The notes under the pieces: generated by a model
What the model was told of the DNA's origin: nothing
Database searches by the model: none
Seen by the model: the letters and a program-made list of their open reading frames with translations, nothing else
Program-made: the position numbers and the translations under genes
Source of the DNA: Salipiger thiooxidans
GTDB lineage: Bacteria; Pseudomonadota; Alphaproteobacteria; Rhodobacterales; Rhodobacteraceae
Direction of reading: 5' to 3'
NCBI RefSeq assembly: GCF_900102075.1
Contig: NZ_FNAV01000009.1
Coordinates: 186,001-250,000 of the forward strand
Length of the DNA: 64,000 bases
Shown: in pieces, positions 1-12,578 of the stretch
Position numbering within the stretch: the first letter of the stretch is position 1
Layout: every line of letters starts with the position of its first letter

Positions 1-732
1 ACCGGCGACGAGGACGAGGCGCAGAACTACCGGCGCCTGCAGTCGAAGGGCAATGTCGACGGCATCATCGTGCATGGGCCCAAGATGGCGGACGGGCGCA
101 TCGCCTTCCTGAACGGGCTGCGCATGCCCTTCGTCGTGCATGGCCGCGCCTCCAAGCTCGACGCGCCCTACAGCTGGATCGACATGAACAACACCGACGC
201 GTTCCGGCGCGCGACCTCGTTCCTGCTCGATCTCGGGCACCGGCGCATCGCGCTGGTCAACGGGCTCGAGTTCATGGATTTCGCCTTCCGCCGCCGTCAC
301 GGCTACGAGCTGGCGCTGGCCGAGCGCGGCCTCGCCCCCGAGCCCGAGCTCATGCAGAGCGAGGAGATGACCGAGCCCTACGGCTACCGTGCCGCCGGGC
401 GGATGCTGGCGCTGGCCGAGCCGCCGACCGCCATCCTGTGCTCATCGTTGATCTCGGCCATCGGGGTGCGGCGGGCGATCCACGAGGCGGGGCTCGCCAT
501 GGGCCGCGACGTGTCGGTCATCACCCACGACGATGACTTTAGCTACCTGTCGAACGGCCGCGACCTGCCGATCTTCACCGCCACCCGCTCATCGGTGCGC
601 GAGGCCGGACGGCTGGCCGCCGAGATGCTGCTGCGCCGGATCGCCGATCCGGACCAGCCGCCGGAATCGCGCCTTCTCGAGGCGCAACTGATCATCGGCG
701 GGTCCACCGGCCCCGCCCCGAGAAAACCTTAG
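1..732 (+). CDS. LacI-family transcriptional regulator, C-terminal part (5' end outside window)
   Basis: The frame is open from base 1 to a TAG at 730-732, so this is the C-terminal ~243 residues of a longer protein. It has the periplasmic-binding-protein-like effector domain of LacI/GalR regulators: a GLGHRRIALVNG-type segment (here LDLGHRRIALVNG), a PTAILCSS hinge strand, a VSVITHDDD strand and a late TATRSSVREAGRLAAEMLLRR helix region. The N-terminal HTH is outside the window. The beta-glucosidase starts 12 bp downstream, so it probably controls the glucoside/glucose genes that follow. The exact ligand cannot be read from this part; an AglR-like alpha- or beta-glucoside sensor is the natural guess. 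Confidence 0.85.
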   Translation, partial: TGDEDEAQNYRRLQSKGNVDGIIVHGPKMADGRIAFLNGLRMPFVVHGRASKLDAPYSWIDMNNTDAFRRATSFLLDLGHRRIALVNGLEFMDFAFRRRHGYELALAERGLAPEPELMQSEEMTEPYGYRAAGRMLALAEPPTAILCSSLISAIGVRRAIHEAGLAMGRDVSVITHDDDFSYLSNGRDLPIFTATRSSVREAGRLAAEMLLRRIADPDQPPESRLLEAQLIIGGSTGPAPRKP

Positions 733-743
733 GAAAGGCCCGC

Positions 744-2075
744 ATGGAACTGACCCGTAAAGATTTTCCCGAGACGTTCACCTTCGGGACGGCGACCTCG
801 AGCTACCAGATCGAAGGCCATTCCTTCGGCGGTGCCGGGCGCACACACTGGGACGATTACGCCGACACGCCGGGCAACGTTGTGCGCGCCGAGAACGGTG
901 CCATCGCCTGCGACCACTACCACCGCTACGCCGAGGATCTCGACCTCGTGGCCGCCGCCGGCTTCGATGCCTACCGCTTCTCGATCTCCTGGGCGCGGGT
1001 GCTGCCCGAGGGCCGCGGCGCGGTGAATGCCGAGGGGCTCGACTTCTACGACCGCCTGACCGACGCCATGCTCGAGCGCGGGCTCAAGCCCTATGCCACG
1101 CTTTACCACTGGGAACTGCCCTCGGCGCTGGCCGATCTCGGCGGCTGGCGCAACCGCGAAATCGCATCGTGGTTCGCCGAGTTCACCGAGGTCGCGATGA
1201 CCCGGCTCGGCGACCGCATGGCGACGGTCGCCCCGATCAACGAGCCGTGGTGCGTGGCGTGGCTCTCGCATTTCCTTGGCGGGCAGGCCCCGGGCCTGCG
1301 CGACATCCGCGCCGCCGCCCGCGCCATGCACCACGTGCTGCTGGCTCATGGCCGCTCGATCGAGGTGATGCGCGGGCTTGGCATGTCCGGGCTCGGCGGG
1401 GTCTTCAACCTCGAATGGGCCGAGCCAGCCGACGACAGCCCAGAGGCGCGGCTCGCGGCCGACCGCTACGACGGGCTCTACAATCTCTGGTTCATGGGCG
1501 GCGTGTTCCGCGGCGAATACCCCGCCATCGTGCTCGAAGGGCTCGAGCCGCACCTGCCCGCGGGCTGGCAGGACGACATGGGGCTGATCTCGCAGAAGCT
1601 CGACTGGTGCGGGATCAACTACTACACCCGCAAGCTGCTCGCCCCCGACCCGACGGCCCCGTGGCCGTCGCTGAAGGAGGTGCCGGGCATCCTGCCCAAG
1701 ACCTACATGGACTGGGAGATCTACCCCGAGGGCCTGTTCCGCTTCCTCACCCGCACCGCGCAGGAATACACCGGCGACCTGCCGCTCTACGTGACCGAGA
1801 ACGGCATGGCCTCGCACGACGATCCGGTCGGCGACACGGTTGAGGACGAGCACCGCATCGCCTTCATCGACGCCCACCTCGCGCAGGTGAAGCGCGCCAT
1901 CGCCAACGGCGTGCCGGTCGAGGGCTATTTCGCCTGGTCGCTGCTCGACAATTATGAATGGAGCTTCGGCTACGACAAACGCTTCGGACTGGTGCACGTC
2001 GACTTCGACACGCTTGCACGGCTGCCGAAAGCCTCCTACCACGCTCTAGCGAGAGCGCTAACGGAGAACAGATGA
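744..2075 (+). CDS. GH1 beta-glucosidase
   Basis: A 443-residue retaining glycosidase of family GH1, a normal length. The family marks are all present: FTFGTATSSYQIEG near the N-terminus (12-25), YHWELP (121-126), acid/base Glu167 in INEPW, and nucleophile Glu352 in YVTENG. It has no signal peptide, so it acts in the cytoplasm and releases glucose from imported beta-glucosides. The start ATG lies after an AGGAAAG Shine-Dalgarno sequence. Its stop overlaps the glucokinase start (ATGA), which couples glucose release to phosphorylation. The exact aglycone preference is unknown. Confidence 0.95.
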   Translation: MELTRKDFPETFTFGTATSSYQIEGHSFGGAGRTHWDDYADTPGNVVRAENGAIACDHYHRYAEDLDLVAAAGFDAYRFSISWARVLPEGRGAVNAEGLDFYDRLTDAMLERGLKPYATLYHWELPSALADLGGWRNREIASWFAEFTEVAMTRLGDRMATVAPINEPWCVAWLSHFLGGQAPGLRDIRAAARAMHHVLLAHGRSIEVMRGLGMSGLGGVFNLEWAEPADDSPEARLAADRYDGLYNLWFMGGVFRGEYPAIVLEGLEPHLPAGWQDDMGLISQKLDWCGINYYTRKLLAPDPTAPWPSLKEVPGILPKTYMDWEIYPEGLFRFLTRTAQEYTGDLPLYVTENGMASHDDPVGDTVEDEHRIAFIDAHLAQVKRAIANGVPVEGYFAWSLLDNYEWSFGYDKRFGLVHVDFDTLARLPKASYHALARALTENR

Positions 2076-3046
2076 TGACGACCCAGATGACCGCGGTGCT
2101 GGCGGATATCGGTGGAACCAACACCCGCGTGGCACTGGGCTCCGGCCCCGAGATCGACGAGGCCAGCGTCCGGCGCTACCGCAACGCCGACTGGCCCGGC
2201 ATCGGCGCGGTGCTGCGCGACTACCTGTCCGAGACCGGCGTCGGCGTGCAGGCCACCTGCGTCGCCATGGCGGGCCCGGTGCGCGACGGCGCGGGGCGGC
2301 TCACCAACCTCGACTGGGAGGTGAACCGCGACATCCTGCACGAGGCCACCGGCGCCGACACGCTCGCCGTGCTGAACGACCTGCAGGCGCAGGGCCATGC
2401 CGTTGGACACATCGACGCCGCCAACCTCACCGAGATCCTCCCCGGCCAGCCCGCCAGCCCGCAGTCCGCACGGCTGGTGATCGGCATCGGCACCGGCATG
2501 AACGCGGCGCCGGTCTACCGGCTGGGCGACCGCACGCTGGTGCCGCCGGCCGAGGCCGGCCACGCCACGCTCGCGCTGCGCACGGACGAGGAAATGCGGC
2601 TCTTCAGCTACATCTCGCAGAAGCACGACAGCGTCGGTGTCGAGCACTTCCTCTCGGGCCGCGGCTTCGAGCGGATCTACAACTGGCTCTGCGTCGAGGA
2701 CGGCGAACCCGAGGCCGACATGCCCCCCGCCGAGATCATGAGCGCGCTCGAACGTGGCGAGCCCCGCGCCGCCCGCGCGGTGACGATGTTCTCTCGGCTG
2801 ATGGGCCGGGTCTGCGGCGATCTCGCCCTGATCACCCTGCCCTTCGGCGGCATCTACCTCATCGGCGGGGTGGCCCGGCACTTCGGGCCCTACCTGCTCG
2901 ACAACGGCTTCCGGGACGGCTTCCGTGAGAAGGGGCGCTTCAGCACCTTCATGGACCAGTTCCCGGTGCATCTTGTGACAGATGACTTCGCAGCGCTTAC
3001 CGGATGTGCATGTCATCTTACGGAACAGTTGCAAAATCAGGCGTAG
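2072..3046 (+). CDS. glk: glucokinase
   Basis: A 324-residue glucokinase that phosphorylates glucose to glucose 6-phosphate with ATP. The N-terminal ADIGGTNTR phosphate loop, the LTNLDWEVN sugar-binding segment, VLNDLQAQG and IGIGTGMNAA are typical of the bacterial Glk family. The frame runs further upstream inside the beta-glucosidase gene, but the ATG at 2072, behind ACGGAGAACAG and overlapping the glucosidase stop by 4 bp, gives the canonical N-terminus. A second ATG follows directly at 2075. The product feeds Pgm and GlgC downstream. Confidence 0.93.
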   Translation: MMTTQMTAVLADIGGTNTRVALGSGPEIDEASVRRYRNADWPGIGAVLRDYLSETGVGVQATCVAMAGPVRDGAGRLTNLDWEVNRDILHEATGADTLAVLNDLQAQGHAVGHIDAANLTEILPGQPASPQSARLVIGIGTGMNAAPVYRLGDRTLVPPAEAGHATLALRTDEEMRLFSYISQKHDSVGVEHFLSGRGFERIYNWLCVEDGEPEADMPPAEIMSALERGEPRAARAVTMFSRLMGRVCGDLALITLPFGGIYLIGGVARHFGPYLLDNGFRDGFREKGRFSTFMDQFPVHLVTDDFAALTGCACHLTEQLQNQA

Positions 3047-3110
3047 ATGAATCGCGTCCTTGTCTTTTAAGCGACCGCCCTATTGATACTGGCTGTACTC
3101 GGAGCACCGG

Positions 3111-5531
<2,421 letters not shown>

Positions 5532-5590
5532 GTCAGAAACAGTTAACGCGACTCATTGCGAACAGCTCAGATCGCACTACAGTCCGAGGC

Positions 5591-7777
5591 ATGACCGATG
5601 CAAAGCACCCCCCCGCCTCGGAATTTCAGCGCCTGATCCAGGGGCAGCATGACGATCCATTCGGCCTTCTCGGGCCGCGTGGGTCGGGCAACGACCGCCA
5701 TGTCACTGCCTTCGACCCCGGCGCCGAAAAGATGTTCGCCTGCACCACCGACGCCCGGCACCGGCTCGACCCGGTGCCAGACGCCCCGGGCGTGTTCCAC
5801 GGCCCCGTGCCCGGCGACGGCCATTACTGGCTGCGCGGTGAGGCCAAGGGCGAGCACTGGGAGTTCGAGGACGTCTACCGCTTCGGCACCGTGCTGGGCG
5901 AGATCGACGAGTATCTCCTTGGCGAGGGCAGCCACCTGCGCCTCTGGGAGGTGCTCGGCGCCCATGTGATGCAGCACGAGGGCATGTGGGGCACGCATTT
6001 CGCGGTCTGGGCCCCCAACGCCCGCCGCGTCTCGGTGGTCGGCGACTTCAACTGGTGGAACGGACTGCGTCATGCCATGCGCCGCCGCGGCGCCACCGGC
6101 GTGTGGGAGATCTTCATCCCCTACGTCGCCGACGGTGCCTTCTACCGCTACGAGATCGTCGGCCCCGACGGCACCGTCCAGCCGCGCAAGGCCGATCCTG
6201 TGGGCTTCGGCTCCGAGCATCCGCCCGCCAACGCCTCCATCGTGCGCGACATCTCGGGCTATGGCTGGTCCGACGAGGAGTGGATCACCACCCGCTCCGA
6301 GGCGCAGCGACGCGATGCGCCGATCTCGATCTACGAGGTCCACCTGCCGTCCTGGCGCCGCAAGGACTGGGGACGGCCGATCTCCTACGTCGAGGCCGCG
6401 CGCGAGCTGGTGAGCTACGTCAAGGAGATGGGCTTCACCCATATCGAGCTGATGCCGATCAGCGAGTACCCGTTCGACGGCTCGTGGGGCTATCAGCCCA
6501 TCGGCATGTTCGCCCCCACCATCCGCTGCGGCCTGCCGCACGAGTTCCGCGACCTTGTGAACGCCGCCCACCTCGAAGGGCTGGGCGTGATCCTCGACTG
6601 GGTGCCGGGTCACTTCCCCAGCGATCCGCACGGGCTGGGCCGCTTCGACGGCACCGCGCTCTACGAGCACGCCGACCCGCGCGAGGGCTTCCACAAGGAC
6701 TGGAACACGCTGATCTACAACTACGGACGGGCCGAGGTATCGAACTTCCTCACCGCAAACGCGCTCTTCTGGCTCGACGAGTTCCACGCCGACGGGCTGC
6801 GGGTCGATGCGGTGGCCTCGATGCTCTACCGCGACTACTCGCGCAACGCCGGGGAGTGGGTGCCCAACAAGGACGGCGGCCGCGAGAACTACGAGGCCAT
6901 CGCCGTGCTGCAACGGATGAACACCGCCACCTACGGCGAGCATCCGGGCATCATGACCGTGGCCGAGGAAAGCACCGCCTATCCCGGCGTGTCCCAGCCC
7001 GTCGATCAGGGCGGGCTCGGCTTCGGCTTCAAGTGGAACATGGGGTGGATGAACGACACCCTCGAGTACATCAAGAAGGACCCGGTCTACCGGTCCTATC
7101 ACCACCACCAGATGACCTTCGGGCTGGTCTATGCCTTCTCCGAGAACTTCATCCTGCCGATCAGCCACGACGAGGTGGTGCACGGCAAGGGCTCGATGAT
7201 CGGCAAGATGCCGGGCAACGACTGGGAGAAATTCGCCAACCTGCGGGCCTATTACGGCTTCATGTGGGGGCACCCGGGCAAGAAGCTGCTGTTCATGGGG
7301 CAGGAGCTGGCGCAGCGGTCCGAGTGGAACCACGACGCGCAGGTCGACTGGGACTGCCTCGGCGATGCGCGTCACGAGGGCATCCAGCGGCTGGTACGAG
7401 ACCTCAACCACCTCTACCGCGACACGCCCGCGATGCACGTCAAGGACTGCTTCGAGGACGGGTTCCAGTGGATCGTCGGCGGCGACCAGCAGAATTCGGT
7501 CTTCGCCTGGGTCCGCCGCGGCGGGCCGGACGATCCCGAGGTCGTGGTGATCTGCAACTTCACGCCGCAGGAGCACCCGGACTACCGCATGGGGATGCCG
7601 TCTGCCGGGCGCTGGCGCGAGGTTATCAACAGCGACGCCGAGATCTACGGCGGCGAAAATCGTGGCAATTACGGGTCCGTCGAGGCGCACGAGGGCGAGA
7701 TGCATGGCCAGCCGGCCCATGCCGACGTCACCGTGCCGCCGCTGTCGACGGTCTGGCTGATGCGCGACACTGACTAG
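5591..7777 (+). CDS. glgB: 1,4-alpha-glucan branching enzyme
   Basis: A 728-residue GH13 branching enzyme, the same length as the E. coli protein. It has an N-terminal CBM48-like part (FAVWAPNARRVSVVGDFN near 135-155), the catalytic nucleophile Asp406 in GLRVDAV, acid/base Glu459 in VAEES, and ISHDEVVHGK. It transfers alpha-1,4 chains to make alpha-1,6 branches. The frame is open far upstream as a shadow of glgP; the ATG at 5591 behind CCGAGGC gives the normal N-terminus. It follows glgP by 59 bp. Confidence 0.95.
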   Translation: MTDAKHPPASEFQRLIQGQHDDPFGLLGPRGSGNDRHVTAFDPGAEKMFACTTDARHRLDPVPDAPGVFHGPVPGDGHYWLRGEAKGEHWEFEDVYRFGTVLGEIDEYLLGEGSHLRLWEVLGAHVMQHEGMWGTHFAVWAPNARRVSVVGDFNWWNGLRHAMRRRGATGVWEIFIPYVADGAFYRYEIVGPDGTVQPRKADPVGFGSEHPPANASIVRDISGYGWSDEEWITTRSEAQRRDAPISIYEVHLPSWRRKDWGRPISYVEAARELVSYVKEMGFTHIELMPISEYPFDGSWGYQPIGMFAPTIRCGLPHEFRDLVNAAHLEGLGVILDWVPGHFPSDPHGLGRFDGTALYEHADPREGFHKDWNTLIYNYGRAEVSNFLTANALFWLDEFHADGLRVDAVASMLYRDYSRNAGEWVPNKDGGRENYEAIAVLQRMNTATYGEHPGIMTVAEESTAYPGVSQPVDQGGLGFGFKWNMGWMNDTLEYIKKDPVYRSYHHHQMTFGLVYAFSENFILPISHDEVVHGKGSMIGKMPGNDWEKFANLRAYYGFMWGHPGKKLLFMGQELAQRSEWNHDAQVDWDCLGDARHEGIQRLVRDLNHLYRDTPAMHVKDCFEDGFQWIVGGDQQNSVFAWVRRGGPDDPEVVVICNFTPQEHPDYRMGMPSAGRWREVINSDAEIYGGENRGNYGSVEAHEGEMHGQPAHADVTVPPLSTVWLMRDTD

Positions 7778-7798
7778 AAAGACGGGGCTATTTCAAAC

Positions 7799-7826
7799 GG
7801 TTGTCACGATTCGGGGCGAGACAACC
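7799..7826 (+). other. inverted repeat in the glgB-glgC gap (possible leader hairpin or operator)
   Basis: Perfect 7-bp arms, GGTTGTC at 7799-7805 and GACAACC at 7820-7826, flank a 14-nt spacer. It lies 24-51 nt upstream of the glgC GTG in the longest gap between glg genes after glgP-glgB. It lacks a T-run, so it is not an obvious terminator. It may be a processing or regulatory hairpin before the committed enzyme GlgC. Confidence 0.4.
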
Positions 7827-7849
7827 TCTGAGAATGAGGAGGACAGAAG

Positions 7850-9115
7850 GTGCCTTGGAGAAATCAGAGACTCGCCGGACGGAGCATGGCTTTCGTTCTG
7901 GCGGGCGGTCGCGGCTCGCGCCTGCACGAGTTGACCAACAGCCGGGTGAAGCCCGCGGTCTATTTCGGCGGCAAGACCCGGATCATCGACTTTGCGCTGT
8001 CGAATGCCATGAATTCGGGCATCCGCAAGATCGCGCTGGCGACGCAATACAAGGCGCACAGCCTGATCCGCCACTGCCAGCGCGGCTGGAACTTCTTCCG
8101 CGACGAGCGCAACGAGTTCCTTGACATCCTGCCCGCCTCGCAGCGCTACAACGAACAGACCTGGTACCGCGGCACGGTCGACGCGGTGGCGCAGAACATC
8201 GACATCATCGACAGCTACGACATCGACTACATCGTCATCCTCGCGGGCGACCACATCTACAAGATGGACTACGAGATGATGATCCGGCAGCACGTGGAGT
8301 CGCGCGCCGACGTGACCGTGGGCTGCCTGACCGTAGACCGCGGCGAGGCCAGCGCCTTTGGCTGCATCGCGGTGGACGAGAAGGACCGCATCAATTCGTT
8401 CATGGAAAAGCCCAAGGACCCGCCGGGGCTGCCCGACAACCCCGAGAAGACGCTGGTGTCCATGGGCATCTACGTCTTCAGCTGGGCCTTCCTGCGCGAG
8501 CGGCTGCTGGAGGATCTCGAGGACGAGAACTCGAGCCACGACTTCGGCAACGACATGATCCCCGAGATCGTGGCGCAGGGCACCGCGCAGGCGCACCGTT
8601 TCCAGAACAGCTGCGTGCGCACCCGCCCCGACGCCCCCGCCTACTGGCGCGACGTGGGCACGGTGGACGCCTTCTGGAAGGCCAACATCGACCTCACCGA
8701 CTTCAACCCCGAGCTTGACCTCTGGGACCGCAACTGGCCGATCTGGACCTATTCCGAGCTGGTGCCCCCCGCCAAGTTCATCCACGACGAGGAAGACCGG
8801 CGCGGCTCGGCCGTCAGCTCGATGATCTCGGGCGGCTGCATCGTCTCGGGCACCGAGATCCGCGAGTCGCTGCTCTTCACCATGTGCCACACCAATTCCT
8901 ATGCCTCGCTCCACCGCGTGGTGGCGCTGCCCTATGTTCAGGTGGCACGGCATGCCCGTCTTAAGAATGTCGTCATCAATCGCGGCGTTCATATCCCCGA
9001 GGGGCTCGTCGTCGGCGAGGACCCGGAAGAGGATGCAAAGTGGTTCCGCGTCAGCCCCGGCGGCGTGACGCTCATTACCCAGCGGATGCTGGACCGGAGG
9101 GAAGCCGAACGATGA
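7850..9115 (+). CDS. glgC: glucose-1-phosphate adenylyltransferase (ADP-glucose pyrophosphorylase)
   Basis: A 421-residue enzyme that makes ADP-glucose from glucose 1-phosphate and ATP, the committed and allosterically controlled step of glycogen synthesis. The nucleotidyltransferase loop [11 protein letters not shown] (14-24), the [19 protein letters not shown] segment, and the C-terminal left-handed beta-helix portion ([22 protein letters not shown]) are present. It starts at a GTG with GGAGG 7 nt upstream; the ATG 36 bp further on would cut into the nucleotide-binding strand. The stop overlaps glgA by 4 bp. Rhodobacter homologues are activated by sugar phosphates and pyruvate; that is family knowledge, not seen here. 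Confidence 0.95.
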   Translation: MPWRNQRLAGRSMAFVLAGGRGSRLHELTNSRVKPAVYFGGKTRIIDFALSNAMNSGIRKIALATQYKAHSLIRHCQRGWNFFRDERNEFLDILPASQRYNEQTWYRGTVDAVAQNIDIIDSYDIDYIVILAGDHIYKMDYEMMIRQHVESRADVTVGCLTVDRGEASAFGCIAVDEKDRINSFMEKPKDPPGLPDNPEKTLVSMGIYVFSWAFLRERLLEDLEDENSSHDFGNDMIPEIVAQGTAQAHRFQNSCVRTRPDAPAYWRDVGTVDAFWKANIDLTDFNPELDLWDRNWPIWTYSELVPPAKFIHDEEDRRGSAVSSMISGGCIVSGTEIRESLLFTMCHTNSYASLHRVVALPYVQVARHARLKNVVINRGVHIPEGLVVGEDPEEDAKWFRVSPGGVTLITQRMLDRREAER

Positions 9116-10524
9116 CAAGGGTGCTGTCCGTCGCCTCGGAATGCGTGCCGCTCGTGAAGACCGGAGGGCTCGCGGACGTGGCGGGGGCCCTGCCGGCGGC
9201 GCTTGCCCCGCATGGGGTCGAGATGCGTACGCTGATCCCGGGCTACCGCTCCGTCATGCAGGAGGTCGGCCGCGACACCAAGGTGGCCGAGTGGGACGAC
9301 CTCTTCGGCGGCTTCGCCCGGGTCTACCGCGGCAAGCTGGGCGACAACGTGCTTTACGTGCTGGACGCGCCGCATCTCTACGATCGCGACGGCCGACCCT
9401 ATTCCGACGCGCACGGCCGCGACTGGCCGGACAACGCCGAGCGCTTCGCCGCGCTGTCGAGCGCCGCGGCGATGATCGCCGCCGACGGCATCGAGGGCTG
9501 GATGCCGCAGGTCATGCACTGCCACGACTGGCAGGCGGGCTTCGCACCGCTCTACCTGCGCGAGCTCGGTGCCTCGGACCGGGTGGCGAGCCTGATGACC
9601 ATCCACAACATCGCCTTCCAGGGCATCGCCCGGGCCTCGATGATCTCGACGCTGGGCCTGCCGCGCTCGGGCTTCAACGAGAGAGGCTACGAGTACTGGA
9701 ACAACATCAGCGCGCTGAAGGCGGGGCTGGTCTACGCCGACAAGCTGTCGACGGTGTCGCCCACCTACGCGTCCGAGCTGATGACCGAGTCCTTCGGCAT
9801 GGGGCTCGACGGCGTGCTGCGCGAGCGGCAGGCGGATCTTGTCGGTGTGCTGAACGGCATCGACGAAGGCATCTGGACCCCGCCCTACAAGTCGCCCGAC
9901 GGCAAGGCCAAGTACCGCGCCGCCCTGCGCGAAGAGATGGGCCTGCCCGACTGGCCCGGCCCGCTCTGCGTGCTGATCTCGCGCCTGACCGAGCAGAAGG
10001 GCCTCGACATCCTGCTGCAGGCCCTGCCCGCGCTGCTCGACCGCGGTGGTCAGCTGGCGCTGCTGGGGGCCGGGGACCGCGACCTCGAGGAGGCGTTCCT
10101 CGGCTATGCGGGCGCCCATCCCGGCGTCGCCACCCGCATCGGCTACGACGAGGCGCTGGCCCGGCGGCTGGTGGCAGGCGGCGACGCCATCCTCGTGCCC
10201 TCGCGATTCGAGCCCTGCGGCCTTACCCAGCTCTACGGGCTGCGCTACGGCACGCTGCCGCTGGTGGCTCTGACCGGCGGTCTCGCCGACACGGTCATCA
10301 ACGCATCGCCCGCCGGATTGGCAGCGGGGGCCGCAACCGGGGTGCAGTTCCACCCGGTGACCGCGCAAGCCCTTGCACAGGCCCTGATGAAGCTGGTCAA
10401 ACTCTACGATGACCGCCCAACCTGGACCCGCATGATGAAGAACGCCATGGCCTCCCCGGTGAGCTGGGAACATTCCGCCGCGACCTACGCTGCGCTCTAC
10501 TCCGAGATGGTCAAGACCGCATGA
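9112..10524 (+). CDS. glgA: glycogen synthase (ADP-glucose type)
   Basis: A 470-residue GT5 synthase that extends alpha-1,4-glucan from ADP-glucose. The N-terminal [13 protein letters not shown] (16-28), the ADP-glucose-binding loop, and the C-terminal [18 protein letters not shown] motif are intact. Start and stop both overlap the neighbours by ATGA (glgC before, glgX after), so translation is probably coupled. The frame extends upstream into glgC, but a GGAGG ahead of the ATG at 9112 supports that start. Confidence 0.95.
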   Translation: MTRVLSVASECVPLVKTGGLADVAGALPAALAPHGVEMRTLIPGYRSVMQEVGRDTKVAEWDDLFGGFARVYRGKLGDNVLYVLDAPHLYDRDGRPYSDAHGRDWPDNAERFAALSSAAAMIAADGIEGWMPQVMHCHDWQAGFAPLYLRELGASDRVASLMTIHNIAFQGIARASMISTLGLPRSGFNERGYEYWNNISALKAGLVYADKLSTVSPTYASELMTESFGMGLDGVLRERQADLVGVLNGIDEGIWTPPYKSPDGKAKYRAALREEMGLPDWPGPLCVLISRLTEQKGLDILLQALPALLDRGGQLALLGAGDRDLEEAFLGYAGAHPGVATRIGYDEALARRLVAGGDAILVPSRFEPCGLTQLYGLRYGTLPLVALTGGLADTVINASPAGLAAGAATGVQFHPVTAQALAQALMKLVKLYDDRPTWTRMMKNAMASPVSWEHSAATYAALYSEMVKTA

Positions 10525-12578
10525 GCGGCCCCGAAATGCTTGCCGGACGGCCGTCCCCGCTGGGGGCGACCTTCGACGGCGATGGCGTCAACTTCGCGGT
10601 GTTCTCGGCCCATGCCGAGGCGGTGACCCTGTGTCTTTTCGACGAGCGCGGGACCGAGACCGCCCGCCTGCCCCTGCCCGACCGCGACGGCGACATCTGG
10701 TACGGGCGGGTGCCGGGCCTTACCCCCGGCCAGCACTACGGGCTGCGCGCCGAGGGGCCCTTTGCCCCGCGCGACGGCCACCGATTCAACCCCGCCAAGC
10801 TGCTGGTCGACCCCTACGCCCGGCGGCTCTCGGGGCACCCGCTCTGGCACGACTCGCTCTATGGCGGCGCCGAGGCACCCGATCCCCGCGACAGCGCCCG
10901 CTTCATGCCGAAATGCGTGGTCGAGGACACCAGCTACGACTGGGGCCACCACGAGGCACCCGAGACGCCGCTCGAGCAGAGCATCCTCTACGAGGCCCAC
11001 GTGAAGGGGCTGACCCGGCGCTTTCCGGGGCTCGACCATCCGGGCCAGTTCCTCGGGATCGCGTCGGACCCGGTGCTCGAACACCTGATCAAGCTCGGCG
11101 TCACCGCCATCGAGCTTCTGCCGGTGCAGGCCTTCCTCAACGACCGCTTCCTCGTGAAGAAGGGGCTGGTGAACTACTGGGGTTACCAGACGCTGGGCTT
11201 CTTCGCCCCCGAGCCGCGCTACCTCTCGCACGGGCGGCTCTGGGAATTCCAGTACATGGTCGCGCGGCTGCATTCGGTGGGCATCGAGGTCATCCTCGAC
11301 GTGGTCTACAACCACAGCTGCGAGGGCGACGAGAACGGCCCGACGCTGGCCTTCCGCGGGCTCGACAACCGGTCGTACTACCGGCTGCACGACGACAAGC
11401 GCTTCTACATCAACGACACCGGCACCGGGAACACGCTCAACGTCGACCACCCGATGGTGCTGCGCATGGTGCTCGACAGCCTGCGCTACTGGGCGACGAC
11501 CATGGGCGTGGACGGGTTCCGCTTCGATCTCTGCTCGACGCTGGGTCGCACGACGAATGGCTTCGAGCCCGACGCCGCCTTCTTCAAGGCGATCCGGCAG
11601 GACCCGGTGCTGGCGCAGAAGAAGCTCATCGCCGAGCCATGGGACATCGGACCCGGCGGCTACCAGCTGGGCGGCTACCCGCCGCCCTTCGCCGAGTGGA
11701 ACGACCAGTACCGCGACGGCGTGCGCCGGTTCTGGCGCGGCGACGTGGGCCACGTGCCGGTGCTTGCCGACCGCATCACCGGCTCGGCCGGGATCTTCGA
11801 CCATGGCGGCCGCAACGCCACCTCCTCGGTCAACCTGATCACTGCCCATGACGGCTTCACGCTGATGGACACGGTGAGCTACCGAATGAAGCACAACGAG
11901 GCCAACGGCGAGGACAACCGCGACGGCCATGGCGAGAACTACTCGGACAATTTCGGCGTCGAGGGCCCCAGCAACGAGCCGGTGATCCTTGACGCCCGCG
12001 CGCAGCGCCGCCGCAACATGCTGGCGACGCTGCTGCTCAGCCAGGGCACGCCGATGATCCTTGCCGGCGACGAGCTGGGCCACAGCCAGAAGGGCAACAA
12101 CAACGCCTATGCGCAGGACAACGACACCAGCTGGATCGACTGGGACGCCGCCGATGCCGAGTTCCTCGAGTTCACGCGCTGGATCATCAGCTTCCGAAAG
12201 GCCCACCCGATCCTGCGCCAGAAGCGCTTCCTGCACTCGCGCCCGCGCAAGGTGGACGGGGTGCCGGACCTGTTCTGGTGGCGCCCGGACGGGCAGGAGA
12301 TGACCCGCGCCGACTGGACCAACGGTCACCTGCACGTGCTCTGCGCCGAGTTCCGCATGGCCAGTGGGACGCCGAAGTTCGCCCAGCGAGAAGAGGCGAT
12401 CTACCTCGCCTTCAACGCCGGCGACGACGTCGAGCTGACCCTGCCCGGCCTGCCCGAGGGCTTCCGCTGGGTGCGCCACGTGGACACCTCGCAAACCATG
12501 CTCACCGCCGAGCCGGTGACGTCCCCCATCACGCTCGCCGCGAATTCCGTGCTTGCCCTGGTCGAGGAGCCGGCATGA
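10521..12578 (+). CDS. glgX: glycogen debranching enzyme (isoamylase type)
   Basis: A 685-residue GH13 debranching enzyme acting on alpha-1,6 branches of limit dextrins. It has an N-terminal CBM48-like domain (SPLGATFDGDGVNFAVFS near 10-27), nucleophile Asp336 in GFRFDL, acid/base Glu372 in IAEPWDIG, and TAHDGFTLMD. It overlaps glgA and malQ by 4 bp each. With GlgP and MalQ it completes glycogen breakdown. Confidence 0.94.
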   Translation: MSGPEMLAGRPSPLGATFDGDGVNFAVFSAHAEAVTLCLFDERGTETARLPLPDRDGDIWYGRVPGLTPGQHYGLRAEGPFAPRDGHRFNPAKLLVDPYARRLSGHPLWHDSLYGGAEAPDPRDSARFMPKCVVEDTSYDWGHHEAPETPLEQSILYEAHVKGLTRRFPGLDHPGQFLGIASDPVLEHLIKLGVTAIELLPVQAFLNDRFLVKKGLVNYWGYQTLGFFAPEPRYLSHGRLWEFQYMVARLHSVGIEVILDVVYNHSCEGDENGPTLAFRGLDNRSYYRLHDDKRFYINDTGTGNTLNVDHPMVLRMVLDSLRYWATTMGVDGFRFDLCSTLGRTTNGFEPDAAFFKAIRQDPVLAQKKLIAEPWDIGPGGYQLGGYPPPFAEWNDQYRDGVRRFWRGDVGHVPVLADRITGSAGIFDHGGRNATSSVNLITAHDGFTLMDTVSYRMKHNEANGEDNRDGHGENYSDNFGVEGPSNEPVILDARAQRRRNMLATLLLSQGTPMILAGDELGHSQKGNNNAYAQDNDTSWIDWDAADAEFLEFTRWIISFRKAHPILRQKRFLHSRPRKVDGVPDLFWWRPDGQEMTRADWTNGHLHVLCAEFRMASGTPKFAQREEAIYLAFNAGDDVELTLPGLPEGFRWVRHVDTSQTMLTAEPVTSPITLAANSVLALVEEPA

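Noticed and set aside
729-2042. Long minus-strand open frame opposite the beta-glucosidase
   Set aside because: It is a GC-driven shadow of the GH1 gene; the product is low-complexity Val/Ala/Gly/Arg/His with no family pattern. The same holds for the other long antisense frames opposite glgP, glgB, glgC, glgX, malQ, tkt, the FMO and the GS-like gene.
3047-3110. Promoter between glk and glgP
   Set aside because: TTGTCT at 3060 and GATACT at 3085 have a 19-bp spacer and weak matches, so I did not call it.
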